A stretch of 64,000 bases of DNA, taken from the NCBI RefSeq assembly GCF_018141425.1, contig NZ_CP058561.1, positions 3,658,001-3,722,000 on the forward strand, read 5' to 3'. A program made the position numbers and the translations under genes. The DNA comes from Vallitalea guaymasensis. GTDB taxonomy: Bacteria; Bacillota; Clostridia; Lachnospirales; Vallitaleaceae. Shown in pieces: positions 45,267 to 54,438 of the stretch. A model generated the notes under the pieces. That model was not told the DNA's origin. It saw only the letters and a list, made by a program, of their open reading frames with translations, and searched no databases. The stretch's first letter is position 1; each line of letters opens with the position of its first letter.

Positions 45267-46514
45267 ACTTGCTTTACATATTCTAGAATCATCATCTTCG
45301 TCATCTATCATATCGTTTCTTATTATACGAATAGTACTTAGTCCCGATATCGCTGTTATGACACCTATAAAAATACAAATATGACCTGTTTCATAATGTT
45401 CTAAGGCAATACCTCCAAGATAATATCCTAATGGGACTGTGACTGAACATAATATTCCCATAACACTTGATACTCTACCAAGAATATTATTAGGAACTAA
45501 AGTCTGGACCACTGTACCTAATGAAACATTGACAATTCCAAAAGAACATCCTAACAGGAGCAGAGATATTATACCAGTATATATATTACTTATGAATGCA
45601 AATGGTATCAAAAATAATCCTTCACATGTCAATCCTATGAACATTAGTTTATAATTACCTATCTTCTTACTTATCTTGGGTATTATGAAAGACATCATTA
45701 GTCCACCAACAGACATAGCAGCTAGAAGTGTACCATATACGTCACTGCCAGAATTAAGATCTTTTTTTGCAACTACAGCGATAATCAATGACAAAGGTGC
45801 GAATAAAAAGTTTATGATTACACCTCCAACGATAATCACATGGAGTAGGTCTTTATTTTTTATTGTATAACTTATGCCTTCTTGGAAATCGCTTAGTAAT
45901 GTTGATTCTTGTACCTCAGACATATCCAGGCGAGGGATTTTTATAAAACTCTCAGAAAAACTAGATAACAGGAATGAAATACTATTAAGTAAAAATAATC
46001 CTGGAATTCCTATAAGAATAACTAATACACCACCTAAAGCAGGACCAAGTATGGAAGAACTATATCTTAATATTTGTGATAGTGAATTAGCCTTGACCAA
46101 GTGTTCTTTTTTTACAATAGATGGAATAGATGCTCCTATAGCAGGGGAAAAGAACGCGCTAGTCGCTGACATAAAAGCAGATATCATATATAAAGTCCAT
46201 AATTCCAGATTGCCAGAGTAGCACAGTATGGCAATTATCCCTACAAGTAATCCATTGATCAAATCGGATATGACAATTATTTTTTTCCTATCTGCTCTAT
46301 CAGCTAATGGACCGGTGAATGGACTTAATAACACTTTTGGTGCTACAGTAAATACCATTGTAATACCTGCTTTTCCGGGAGAGCCAGTAATTTCAAGTAC
46401 ATACCACATAACTGCCAGTGAATGAAAATTACTGCCTAAAACTGAAACTAATTGTCCTAACCATAATAATACGAAATTCTTATTTCTGAATATGCTATCT
46501 TCTTTTAACATCAT
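45264..46514 (-). CDS. MFS transporter (drug-efflux type)
   Basis: This 416-residue protein has about 12 hydrophobic segments. The N-terminus FRNKNFVLLWLGQLVSVLGS and the cytoplasmic loop GPLADRADRKKIIVISDLING are characteristic of MFS proteins related to macrolide-type efflux pumps (Mef/Tet families). It is convergent with the ABC exporter. AAGGATGG precedes two adjacent ATG codons, either of which could start. The substrate is unknown. Confidence 0.9.
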   Translation of the reverse strand: MMLKEDSIFRNKNFVLLWLGQLVSVLGSNFHSLAVMWYVLEITGSPGKAGITMVFTVAPKVLLSPFTGPLADRADRKKIIVISDLINGLLVGIIAILCYSGNLELWTLYMISAFMSATSAFFSPAIGASIPSIVKKEHLVKANSLSQILRYSSSILGPALGGVLVILIGIPGLFLLNSISFLLSSFSESFIKIPRLDMSEVQESTLLSDFQEGISYTIKNKDLLHVIIVGGVIINFLFAPLSLIIAVVAKKDLNSGSDVYGTLLAAMSVGGLMMSFIIPKISKKIGNYKLMFIGLTCEGLFLIPFAFISNIYTGIISLLLLGCSFGIVNVSLGTVVQTLVPNNILGRVSSVMGILCSVTVPLGYYLGGIALEHYETGHICIFIGVITAISGLSTIRIIRNDMIDDEDDDSRICKAS

Positions 46515-46780
46515 ATAACCATCCTTTTCTATTTATTGACTTACATATATATAACGTAAATAGATAAAAAAGTGTCCAATAATTATTAAATAAAATACAT
46601 TTATTATTATATACCATATTGTCATGAATGGTATAATGAAATAACATATATTATTAATGATGAAAATAAAATTATAAAAATATTTATTTTATTAGGACAC
46701 TTCCAAGGAGTTATTCGTTGTATAGATGTAAGAGGTGCTAGCACACAATTAACATAGATTTACTCAGGAGTTGAAATTAT

Positions 46781-47245
46781 ATGATTTATAATGTATATGA
46801 ACAATATCATAAGGAATTCATTAGATATGCAAAGAGCCTTGTCAAAAGAAAAGAAGACGCTTTTGATATTGTCCAAGATGCTTATGTTAAAGCACTTGAA
46901 CGAGAAGAAATGTTTGATAACATGAATGATTATGAGATAAAAGGCTGGTTTTTCAGGGTTATCAAAAATACTTTCATAGATAATTTCAGGAAAAACAAGA
47001 AAATAGTTTTTTGTGAAGATGAGAGTATTATAACTAGGGAGATAAATATGGAAACAGATATATACTTTAATGATATGATTGATATATTACCTGAGTATCT
47101 AAAAGAATTGATCAAGTTGAAATATATTGATGGTCTTAATAGCAGACAAATAGGTGAATTACAGAAGGTATCACCTTCTACAGTACGTAATAGATTGAGT
47201 TTAGCTATTAACAAATTAAGAGATGGAGGTTATGTAAATGGGTAA
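46781..47245 (+). CDS. ECF-like sigma-70 family RNA polymerase sigma factor
   Basis: This 154-residue protein contains region 2 (AFDIVQDAYVKALE; IKGWFFRVIKNTFIDNFRK) and region 4 (LPEYLKELIKLKYIDGLNSRQIGE then VSPSTVRNRLSLAINKLR). CAGGAG precedes the ATG. It overlaps the start of the next gene by eight bases, so the two are translationally coupled. Usually such a partner is an anti-sigma factor, but the protein encoded next has no membrane segment and no zinc-binding anti-sigma motif. Confidence 0.92.
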   Translation: MIYNVYEQYHKEFIRYAKSLVKRKEDAFDIVQDAYVKALEREEMFDNMNDYEIKGWFFRVIKNTFIDNFRKNKKIVFCEDESIITREINMETDIYFNDMIDILPEYLKELIKLKYIDGLNSRQIGELQKVSPSTVRNRLSLAINKLRDGGYVNG

Positions 47246-48422
47246 AGTCGTAAATATTTGTTTATTAGATGCAAGAAAGGCAACTGAGAAGTCACTTAGT
47301 AACATTACAGAATTAGAGAATATAGGAAGTCTTATTTATAGTGATACAACAGCTTCACTAATTAGTAGCATAAAAAAAATTAACATAGGCAGTATGGTTA
47401 AGATTGATGAGAATGAGAGTATAGACTATATGACAGAAAATGGTAAAGCTGTTATTGATGAGGCTCTATTAGAAGAAGTTGATAATAAACTTTTTGTTCT
47501 AGTAAATGGTGTTTGTGAGATTAAAGAAATGCCTAAAGAACTTTTCAAGGAAAAAATACATTCTATGACAGTTAATGGTTTGGTTATTTGTCCAGAATCA
47601 TTAAAATCCGTTGTAAGCATCAAATCCAAGATTAATGGATTGACTATAGCTCTAAAAGAAGGTTATCGTTTTATAGATGATACAGTTCTACTTAATGAAA
47701 CATTTATAGTAAAACAAGTTAATGCTAAGTTGACAATAGAAAAACTAGTAGCAATAGATAAGATAGATGAAGATAGTTTCAATGAAAGTATTGAGCATAT
47801 TCAGATTCTTGATGAATTGGTTATAACTAAAGGAAATCTAAGAATATTAAGAAAAACTATTGATAATCTTGAAGAAGTAGAGCTTACTATTGTACCAGAT
47901 AATAGTGTATTCAAAGAAGGTACAGTTGAAATTAATTCAGCTACTATAAAATTCTATGATGGAGAATCTTTAGTGGTGGATGGCAAACTAGTAATCAAAG
48001 ATGTTGCACCAGAAGAATTAAGGAAACATATTACATCCATTTACTCAGATAAAGTTTTCTGTGATGAAGAATTATCCCAGACAGTTAAAGAATTATGTAA
48101 TAATAGCAATGTGAGGATAATGAACAATAATGATATACACAATAATGGAAAACTGGTCATTGACAAAAATTATCTACTAGGATTAGAAGGTAAAGTAGCC
48201 ATAGATAATAATGGGAAACTAGTAATTGACGAATCAGTAACTTTGGAAACAGCAAAAGATAAGATTAAAAGTATTACCAATAAAGGATTATTAAAAGCTG
48301 ATACATCAGTTTTAAGTGGTATACCTATCATCAACCATGGAAAATTGAGCCCTATAAATAATACAGATAAAAAACAAGAAAATAATATCATATATGAGAA
48401 TATGCTAGTTCTTGAATTATAG
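47238..48422 (+). CDS. Unknown cytoplasmic repeat protein coupled to the sigma factor
   Basis: This 394-residue protein is unrecognised and is built from about five to six diverged repeats of ~65-75 residues. Each has a helical stretch then a short strand such as IHSMTVNGLVICPESL, IEHIQILDELVIT, ITSIYSDKVFCDEEL or IKSITNKGLLKAD; GKLVIDESV-type strands recur. There is no signal peptide, membrane helix or Cys/His cluster. GGAGG at 47226 and the overlapping ATG suggest it is made in a fixed ratio with the sigma factor. It may be a regulator of it or a structural target; this is inference. Confidence 0.7.
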   Translation: MGKVVNICLLDARKATEKSLSNITELENIGSLIYSDTTASLISSIKKINIGSMVKIDENESIDYMTENGKAVIDEALLEEVDNKLFVLVNGVCEIKEMPKELFKEKIHSMTVNGLVICPESLKSVVSIKSKINGLTIALKEGYRFIDDTVLLNETFIVKQVNAKLTIEKLVAIDKIDEDSFNESIEHIQILDELVITKGNLRILRKTIDNLEEVELTIVPDNSVFKEGTVEINSATIKFYDGESLVVDGKLVIKDVAPEELRKHITSIYSDKVFCDEELSQTVKELCNNSNVRIMNNNDIHNNGKLVIDKNYLLGLEGKVAIDNNGKLVIDESVTLETAKDKIKSITNKGLLKADTSVLSGIPIINHGKLSPINNTDKKQENNIIYENMLVLEL

Positions 48423-48468
48423 ATTAATGACTATAGATTAATAATGCCAACCAATTAATACTTTATAT

Positions 48469-48511
48469 AAAAGCTGTAAATCCATATATTAGATGGACTT
48501 ACAGCTTTTTA
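48469..48511. terminator. Intrinsic terminator, bidirectional
   Basis: AAAAGCTGTAA and TTACAGCTTTT form the base of a 17-bp stem with one mismatch around a short loop. It lies between the convergent repeat protein and oxidoreductase genes. Confidence 0.85.
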
Positions 48512-48551
48512 AATGTATCTAGGTTCAACATAATAATAATGTCTTTTGAAA

Positions 48552-49817
48552 TTATGATTTTAGGACTTGTTGAGTGAATTCATCTATTGTGATGACTTTG
48601 TCAGTAAGTCTTGATTCTTCTGCTGCAAAAGCCATCACATGACTTTGGACAGATATACTTGCTTCAGTTTTACCTTTTAATTTTCCATCGGCTTCTACAA
48701 GTTTTACGAAATCTTCCATTATACCTAGGTCTCCGCCACCGTGACCACCTGCATCTTTTTCTATATTGATGGTTTCTATTTCTTCAGAAGGGAAGTGTCT
48801 GATTTCAATTTTATCATAATCAAAATCACCTGTTATTTCACCATGAGTACCCATTATTTTTATATGACGTCCACCATCTTTACAAAATGCAGTCATAGTC
48901 AAGTGAGCAGTTACATTATTATCAAATATCATATTAACTACTTGATGGTCTACTACATCATTATCACATTTGAATACGCATCGTCCGTAAGGACCCTCTT
49001 CTAAAGCTTTCTTACGAGCTTCATAGCTAGTATCTGCACTTATGACTGATGTAGGCCATTCTACATTGTCGCCAAGGTATATCTTTACTGCATTGTAAGG
49101 GCATGTATCCCCTGCTGGACATCCTTCTATACAACGGTCAGGTGAACCTTCAGGTGCACTTTTCTCTTTGAAATAATCAAGAGAACCGAAAGAGGATATT
49201 TTTTTGCAATTATTACCTACCAGCCATAATAGAATATCCATATCATGACAACATTTTTGAAGAATCATAGGGCTTTCTCGTTTTGAATTACCCCAATTAC
49301 CTCTAACAAAACTATGGGACTGGTGAATACGTCCAACATATTCATTATGATTGATAGTTACAATATCACCAATGACTTTTGAATCAAGTAATTCCTTAAG
49401 CTTGGAGAAAAATTTTGTGAAGCGTAGAACATGGCATACAGAGAAAACTTTATGAGAATATTTCTTAGCAAGCTCTCCTAATAGGACACATTCTTTTACA
49501 TTGTTTGATAATGGTTTTTCCAGTAAGATATGATAATCTTTTTCAAGGGCTAATTTTGCAGGTTCATAGTGAATGTTATCTAGTGTACAGATCAATGCTG
49601 CATCAGCTAACTTAGGTTTTGCAAGAAGATCTTCCCATGTAGTAAAAGCCATTTCCATTGGTATATCATGTGCTTTGATGAATTGTTCACGTTTCTTATC
49701 ATCAGGTTCTGCTACTGCAACGAATTTTATTTCTTCTGGATGTTTCAATGCATATGAAGCAAGAGCGTCTTTTCCCCTGTCACCTGCTCCAATAAGTATT
49801 GCTGTTACTGGTTTCAT
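48552..49817 (-). CDS. Gfo/Idh/MocA-family oxidoreductase with a cysteine-rich insert
   Basis: This 421-residue dehydrogenase starts at the ATG at 49817, preceded by AAGGAGAGG (an in-frame TTG at 49838 lies upstream). The N-terminal Rossmann domain has ILIGAGDRGKDALAS and HILLEKPLSNN. The second domain carries DMDILLWLVGN. An unusual insert near residues 220-290 contains CIEGCPAGDTCPYNA and later GRCVFKCDND, six cysteines that could bind zinc or an Fe-S centre. Its substrate is probably a sugar. It is not part of the adjacent sugar-uptake operon but stands beside its AraC regulator, with which it shares direction. Confidence 0.85.
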   Translation of the reverse strand: MKPVTAILIGAGDRGKDALASYALKHPEEIKFVAVAEPDDKKREQFIKAHDIPMEMAFTTWEDLLAKPKLADAALICTLDNIHYEPAKLALEKDYHILLEKPLSNNVKECVLLGELAKKYSHKVFSVCHVLRFTKFFSKLKELLDSKVIGDIVTINHNEYVGRIHQSHSFVRGNWGNSKRESPMILQKCCHDMDILLWLVGNNCKKISSFGSLDYFKEKSAPEGSPDRCIEGCPAGDTCPYNAVKIYLGDNVEWPTSVISADTSYEARKKALEEGPYGRCVFKCDNDVVDHQVVNMIFDNNVTAHLTMTAFCKDGGRHIKIMGTHGEITGDFDYDKIEIRHFPSEEIETINIEKDAGGHGGGDLGIMEDFVKLVEADGKLKGKTEASISVQSHVMAFAAEESRLTDKVITIDEFTQQVLKS

Positions 49818-50001
49818 TAATAATCCTCTCCTTTTCAACTTTATAATGACTAAACATATGGATAGTTGCTAAGTATCTAGCAATAATTTATCAGTTCTTA
49901 TTTTGTATTATAATCTTTAGTTTCTTATGAGTCTTTATTAATTCAGTCATGAATTTTATCAATTTGGACTTAGAAAATATATCTAGAGAATATTGGTTAA
50001 T

Positions 50002-50028
50002 AAAAAAAGATACCCTCTTGGATATCTT
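50002..50028 (-). terminator. Intrinsic terminator of the AraC regulator
   Basis: On the minus strand AAGATATCC and GGGTATCTT form a short stem followed by T7. Confidence 0.65.
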
Positions 50029-50038
50029 ATATATAATA

Positions 50039-50875
50039 CTAGAAATGAACTAATGATTTAGCGTATTCAGTTGGTGTCATACCTACACAATCCTTGAATT
50101 GTTTGGAAAAATAGTGGATGGAAGTATAATTCATCTGTTCCGCTATTTCAGTAAAGGTCAATGAGGATTCTCTTATAAGCTGTTTAGCATTCTCAATCCT
50201 TAATGTACGATAATATTTCATAATGGAAACAGAGTAGTTCTTTTTAAATAATTCCTTTAGATATGTAGCACTTAAACTCATATGTGAAACGATATCTTTT
50301 AGACAAATATTATCATTTACTTTTTCTTTTAGGAAATCTTCTATAGTTACAGCTATATCTTTTTCCATCCTTTTTTTCGTTACAATGGATTCTTTTAATT
50401 TCTGGACATTTTGATTACGTATGCAGTGAATGAAAAATTGCTCCATATATAGTTTCAATAACTGATTAGAGCCAAATGGAGAATCAGCTTTCAATTGTTG
50501 ATCTTGCAGACATCTTCTAGCTTCTCTAATAAAATTTTGCAATATACTTTTTTGTTCAACATCCAGCTTGATGATTTTATTCTCAAAAAACTTCATAGCT
50601 TCTGAATGACAACCAAAGGAGAAAACAATAACATTAGGAGCTATTTCACCATTAGCCCATAGAGAGTGGAATTCATTAGGTTTATGAAAGATCATTTGAC
50701 CATTGTTAAGAACATAATGTCTTGTATCTGCCATAACTTCCAGTACGCCTTTATCTACATAAACAGCTTCCCAAAAATCATGTCTCTCTCCTCGAAAAAC
50801 ATAGTTTTTAGCAAATTCAAAGTAAAAAAAGGTATATAATTTATCGATTTTAATACTTTCTTCTAGTAAGAGCAT
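50039..50875 (-). CDS. AraC-family transcriptional regulator
   Basis: This 278-residue regulator has an N-terminal cupin (about 35-105, VRGERHDFWEAVYVDKG-like sequence here FRGERHDFWEAVYVDKG, and HKPNEFHSLWANG) and two C-terminal HTH motifs (about 175-275: LKDIVSHMSLSATYLKELFK and FTEIAEQMNYTSIHYFSKQF). It is divergent from the ABC sugar operon that begins 430 bp away and could regulate it alongside LacI, or the neighbouring oxidoreductase. AAGGAGG precedes the ATG. Confidence 0.9.
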   Translation of the reverse strand: MLLLEESIKIDKLYTFFYFEFAKNYVFRGERHDFWEAVYVDKGVLEVMADTRHYVLNNGQMIFHKPNEFHSLWANGEIAPNVIVFSFGCHSEAMKFFENKIIKLDVEQKSILQNFIREARRCLQDQQLKADSPFGSNQLLKLYMEQFFIHCIRNQNVQKLKESIVTKKRMEKDIAVTIEDFLKEKVNDNICLKDIVSHMSLSATYLKELFKKNYSVSIMKYYRTLRIENAKQLIRESSLTFTEIAEQMNYTSIHYFSKQFKDCVGMTPTEYAKSLVHF

Positions 50876-51124
50876 AATGAAACCTCCTTTTCAAGATATA
50901 TTTATAAATCATAAAAGTTTTCTTAGTATGATATCAATACTTAGAAAACATTACTTTTTTATAAAATGTACTATAAATAATATATCACATAATACATGAG
51001 AAAATAAATATTTTTATGTGTGAAAAAAAGGAAAAAATGTGTATTGAAGTAGAGGTTTTGTGACATTAGCACATGTAGTCAATATTTTTTTATCATAAAT
51101 CAATCATAATAAATAAAAAAACAT

Positions 51125-51153
51125 TTGACAAAAATTCAAATGCCTATTATAAT
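51125..51153 (+). promoter_or_regulatory. Consensus promoter of the sugar-uptake operon
   Basis: TTGACA (51125-51130) and TATAAT (51148-51153) with a 17-base spacer, a full sigma-A consensus. Confidence 0.9.
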
Positions 51154-51184
51154 GAAATCAGGTATTAAATATGTACCAAAAAAC

Positions 51185-51200
51185 TTGTAATCGATTACAA
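51185..51200. promoter_or_regulatory. LacI-family operator O1
   Basis: The perfect 16-bp palindrome TTGTAATCGATTACAA, with a central CG as typical of LacI-family sites, lies just downstream of the promoter, where a bound repressor would block transcription. Confidence 0.85.
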
Positions 51201-51247
51201 AAATGCAAGACATAAATTTTTTTCAAGTTTTATATTTTTATCTAATC

Positions 51248-51263
51248 TTGTAATCGATTACAA
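51248..51263. promoter_or_regulatory. LacI-family operator O2
   Basis: An exact second copy of TTGTAATCGATTACAA, 63 bp from O1 centre to centre, about six helical turns. This is suited to DNA looping by a repressor tetramer or to cooperative roadblock. Confidence 0.85.
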
Positions 51264-51302
51264 AGACATAATAATAAAAACATCAATTAGGAGGGTTTTG
51301 AA

Positions 51303-52628
51303 ATGAAAAAATTTCTAATAGTATTATCAATTGTAACTCTTTTGGTTTCATCATTAGCAGGATGTGGCAATACTGATAATAAGAAAGAAGAACAAAGCAA
51401 TTCAGATAATGAATCAAATGGGCAAGTTGAAACTAATGATAACCAGGACGAAGAAATTACACTATCTTTTTGGTATAAAGATGTAGGAGTAAAAGAAGAA
51501 ATCTATAAAGAGGCAGTTGCACGTTTTGAAAATAAATACCCTAATGTAACAGTTAAAACTTTTCAAGCAAGAAGTTCTGCTTATAAGCAGAAGCTACCAA
51601 TAGCTTTATCTGGAAATGATGCACCTGATGTTTTCTTTACTTGGGGCGGAGGATGGCTTAAAAGATTTGCCGATGAAGGTCACGTGTTGGAAATTACTGA
51701 TAAACTTGACACAAGTCGTTTCAAAGATTTAGCCATGGTAAATTGTGTTAATGATGACAAAGTTTTTGGAGCACCATTAGGTATTGATATTGGAGTTGTA
51801 TTCTATAACAAAGAGATTTTTGAAAAACATAATCTACAAGTACCTAAAACTTATGAAGAGTTGAAAAGTGTTATGAGTACTTTGAGAGAAAACGAAGTTA
51901 TTCCTTTTGTACTTGCTAATCAGCCTAAGTGGCCAGGTTCTTTCTGGTACATGTATCTAGTAGATCGTTTAGGTGGAGAAGAAGCTTTTGATAAAGCTTT
52001 CAAACGTGATGGAGGTAGTTTCAATAGCCAACCATTTGTTGAAGCAGGTGAATATATTCAGGACTTAGTTGATGCAAAAGCTTTTAATGATGGATATAAT
52101 GGATTACCATATGATGCAGGTACAGCTAGACAATTACTCTATACTGATAGAGCGGCTATGATGTTGCTTTCTAATACATTCATTAATTTAGTTAGAAAAG
52201 AAGCACCAGATTATGAAGAAAAAGTAGGAATGTTTCCATTCCCAACTATGCCAAATGGAAAAGGTGACGAGAATAACCTAGTAGGTATTGCTGCACCAGT
52301 TTGGTCAATATCTTCAGGTTGTGAGCATCCTGATTTAGCATTAGAACTAATAAACGAATTAACAAGTGTAGAAACTGCTACAGAGTATTCTAATAGAACA
52401 GGATCACAGACAGCTATCAAAGACATAAAAACAGAAGACCCTGTTGTTCAACAATTAATGGATATGTTGAATAATGCTAATAATCTACAAATGGTATATG
52501 ACCAGACATTAGTACCAGAATTGGCACAAAAACATTTGGAAACAACACAAGAGGTATTTGGTTTTATGAAGACTCCTCAAGAAGCAGCAGATGAAGTTGA
52601 GGAATTAGCAAAGAAATTATTAGATTAG
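51303..52628 (+). CDS. Sugar ABC transporter substrate-binding lipoprotein
   Basis: This 441-residue lipoprotein has a signal peptide ending in lipobox LAGC (Cys about residue 21), an acidic linker (NKKEEQSNSDNESNGQ) and a family 1 extracellular solute-binding fold (LSFWYKDVGVKEEIYKEAV; ALSGNDAPDVFFTWGGGW). It captures an oligosaccharide or glycoside and delivers it to the two permeases downstream. AGGAGGG precedes the ATG. It is the first gene behind the double operator. No ATPase gene is in the cluster, as usual where a shared MsmK-type ATPase serves several importers. Confidence 0.93.
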   Translation: MKKFLIVLSIVTLLVSSLAGCGNTDNKKEEQSNSDNESNGQVETNDNQDEEITLSFWYKDVGVKEEIYKEAVARFENKYPNVTVKTFQARSSAYKQKLPIALSGNDAPDVFFTWGGGWLKRFADEGHVLEITDKLDTSRFKDLAMVNCVNDDKVFGAPLGIDIGVVFYNKEIFEKHNLQVPKTYEELKSVMSTLRENEVIPFVLANQPKWPGSFWYMYLVDRLGGEEAFDKAFKRDGGSFNSQPFVEAGEYIQDLVDAKAFNDGYNGLPYDAGTARQLLYTDRAAMMLLSNTFINLVRKEAPDYEEKVGMFPFPTMPNGKGDENNLVGIAAPVWSISSGCEHPDLALELINELTSVETATEYSNRTGSQTAIKDIKTEDPVVQQLMDMLNNANNLQMVYDQTLVPELAQKHLETTQEVFGFMKTPQEAADEVEELAKKLLD

Positions 52629-52703
52629 AAATTAAAATTTGAAAGTGTATATAATAAAATGGTCGGGGTCAATCCTCGACCAAAAAGTTTGAAAGGAGAC
52701 TAT

Positions 52704-53588
52704 ATGAAAAAATTCAAGAATAGCAAAATAACTCTTTTTATTGTTTTTTTGTTACCAACATGTTTAGTTTTTTCTACGTTTATTTTATATCCCATATTTT
52801 CTACATTCATTAATAGTTTCTTTGACTGGTCAGGATTGAGTGCTAATAAAACATTTATTGGATTAACTAATTATATAAATCTATTTCAAGATTCTTCATT
52901 TAAAGCAACTCTTGTGAATAACTTATATGTAATTATAACTTCAGTACTATTTCAAATTCCTTTAGGATTAGTACTAGCATTGGTGATTGTTAAAAATAAT
53001 GTAAGAAACAAATTATTGAGTATCATTTATTTCTTGCCATATTTATTGTCAACAATGGCTGTAGGTTTAGTATGGACATTGTTCTATGACCCATATTTCG
53101 GAGTAGTGAACAATGCATTAAAATGGATTGGAGTCGAGAATTGGCAGATTACTTGGCTTGCTGACCCTAAGACAGCACTTATTGCAGTACTTATCGTTGT
53201 CGTATGGTTTTATGCACCTTTCTATATGGTCATTTTAAGAGCTGCATTAGTAGGGGTACCAAAATCTCTTTATGAAGCGGCAGATATTGATGGTGCTTCC
53301 AAGACTCAGCAATTCTTTAAGATAACATTACCTACAATAAAGCCTACATTGGTTACTTCATCCATTCTATCAATTGTAGGGTCATTAAAATCCTTTGATA
53401 TTTTCTATATCATGACAAATGGTGGACCTGGTACGTCAACAGAACTTGTTGGTACTTATATGTATAAACAAGCATTTGTAAATTATAAAATGGGTTATGC
53501 AAGTTCAATAGCATTTGTAATGTTTTTAATTACTTTGTTGGTAAGTGTATTTGTTAAAACATTTAATAGAAGAAGGGGGCAAGCGTAG
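52704..53588 (+). CDS. Sugar ABC transporter permease (MalF-like)
   Basis: This 294-residue inner-membrane permease has six helices. The EAA loop that contacts the ATPase is LYEAADIDGASKTQQFFKITLP near residue 195. An in-frame ATG at 52659 is upstream, but AAAGGAG is correctly spaced for the ATG at 52704. Its stop lies 2 bp before the start of the second permease. Confidence 0.93.
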   Translation: MKKFKNSKITLFIVFLLPTCLVFSTFILYPIFSTFINSFFDWSGLSANKTFIGLTNYINLFQDSSFKATLVNNLYVIITSVLFQIPLGLVLALVIVKNNVRNKLLSIIYFLPYLLSTMAVGLVWTLFYDPYFGVVNNALKWIGVENWQITWLADPKTALIAVLIVVVWFYAPFYMVILRAALVGVPKSLYEAADIDGASKTQQFFKITLPTIKPTLVTSSILSIVGSLKSFDIFYIMTNGGPGTSTELVGTYMYKQAFVNYKMGYASSIAFVMFLITLLVSVFVKTFNRRRGQA

Positions 53589-53590
53589 GT

Positions 53591-54409
53591 ATGAAAACTA
53601 TTAATAAATTATTAAATAATAGTATAGCATTCTTGCTAGCAATAGTTATGGGCTATCCTCTTTTGTATGTAGTTAGTACTTCATTGAAGCCACTGAATGA
53701 TTATTTTACAGAACCTGTAAAACTTTTTAGTGCACTTAGTTTAGAAAATTATAAGTACGTTATTGATATGGGGTTTCATGTTTTCTTTAAAAACAGCTTA
53801 TTGATTACTTTTTTCAGTGTAATAGTCACTGTATTATTAGCAACTATGGCTAGCTATGCATTAGTCAAGTTGGACTTTAAGTTCAATAAGATTTTGAGCC
53901 TTTTGTTTATAGCGGGTATGATGATACCAGTTCATGCAACATTAATCCCTATTTTTAACCTAGAAAAGAATATTTATATATATAATAGATTAATTGGAGT
54001 GGCTTTACCTTTGATTGCTTTTTCTTTACCTATTTCAATATTTATTGTTAGTCAATTCATGAGAGATATACCTAATGAATTAGTAGAAGCAGCCAAGATG
54101 GATGGAGCCAGTGAATATCAAACATTCTGGGGAATCTTTTTTCCACTTTTGAAACCTGCAATATCTACTATCGTAATTTATACTGGAGTTAAGATCTGGA
54201 ATGAATTCATCTTTTCATTAGTATTATTGAATGATGTAGAGAAATACACCATTCCTTTAGGATTGCAACAGTTCTATGGAGAATTCTCTGTTAATGTACC
54301 AGCTTTGTTAGCAGCAATTTTTACTGCTACTATTCCAGTTATTTCAATTTTCCTTATTTTACAAGATAAATTTGTTAAGAGTCTGACTGGGGGAGCAGTG
54401 AAAGGTTAG
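53591..54409 (+). CDS. Sugar ABC transporter permease (MalG-like)
   Basis: This 272-residue protein has six membrane helices and the EAA loop LVEAAKMDGASEYQTFWGIFF near residues 157-177. It is the second half of the permease heterodimer, immediately after the first permease with GGGGG-rich sequence serving as ribosome site. A 29-bp gap leads to the GH1 gene. Confidence 0.93.
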   Translation: MKTINKLLNNSIAFLLAIVMGYPLLYVVSTSLKPLNDYFTEPVKLFSALSLENYKYVIDMGFHVFFKNSLLITFFSVIVTVLLATMASYALVKLDFKFNKILSLLFIAGMMIPVHATLIPIFNLEKNIYIYNRLIGVALPLIAFSLPISIFIVSQFMRDIPNELVEAAKMDGASEYQTFWGIFFPLLKPAISTIVIYTGVKIWNEFIFSLVLLNDVEKYTIPLGLQQFYGEFSVNVPALLAAIFTATIPVISIFLILQDKFVKSLTGGAVKG

Positions 54410-54438
54410 AAACATTGAAAAAGTAGAGGTGATATAAA

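Larger units (their letters stand above)
50876..51302. other. Long regulatory region between divergent sugar genes
   Basis: The 427-bp gap contains the consensus promoter at 51125-51153 and two identical operators at 51185 and 51248, listed separately. The left half holds AT-rich sequence upstream of the AraC gene, without further clear sites. Confidence 0.7.
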
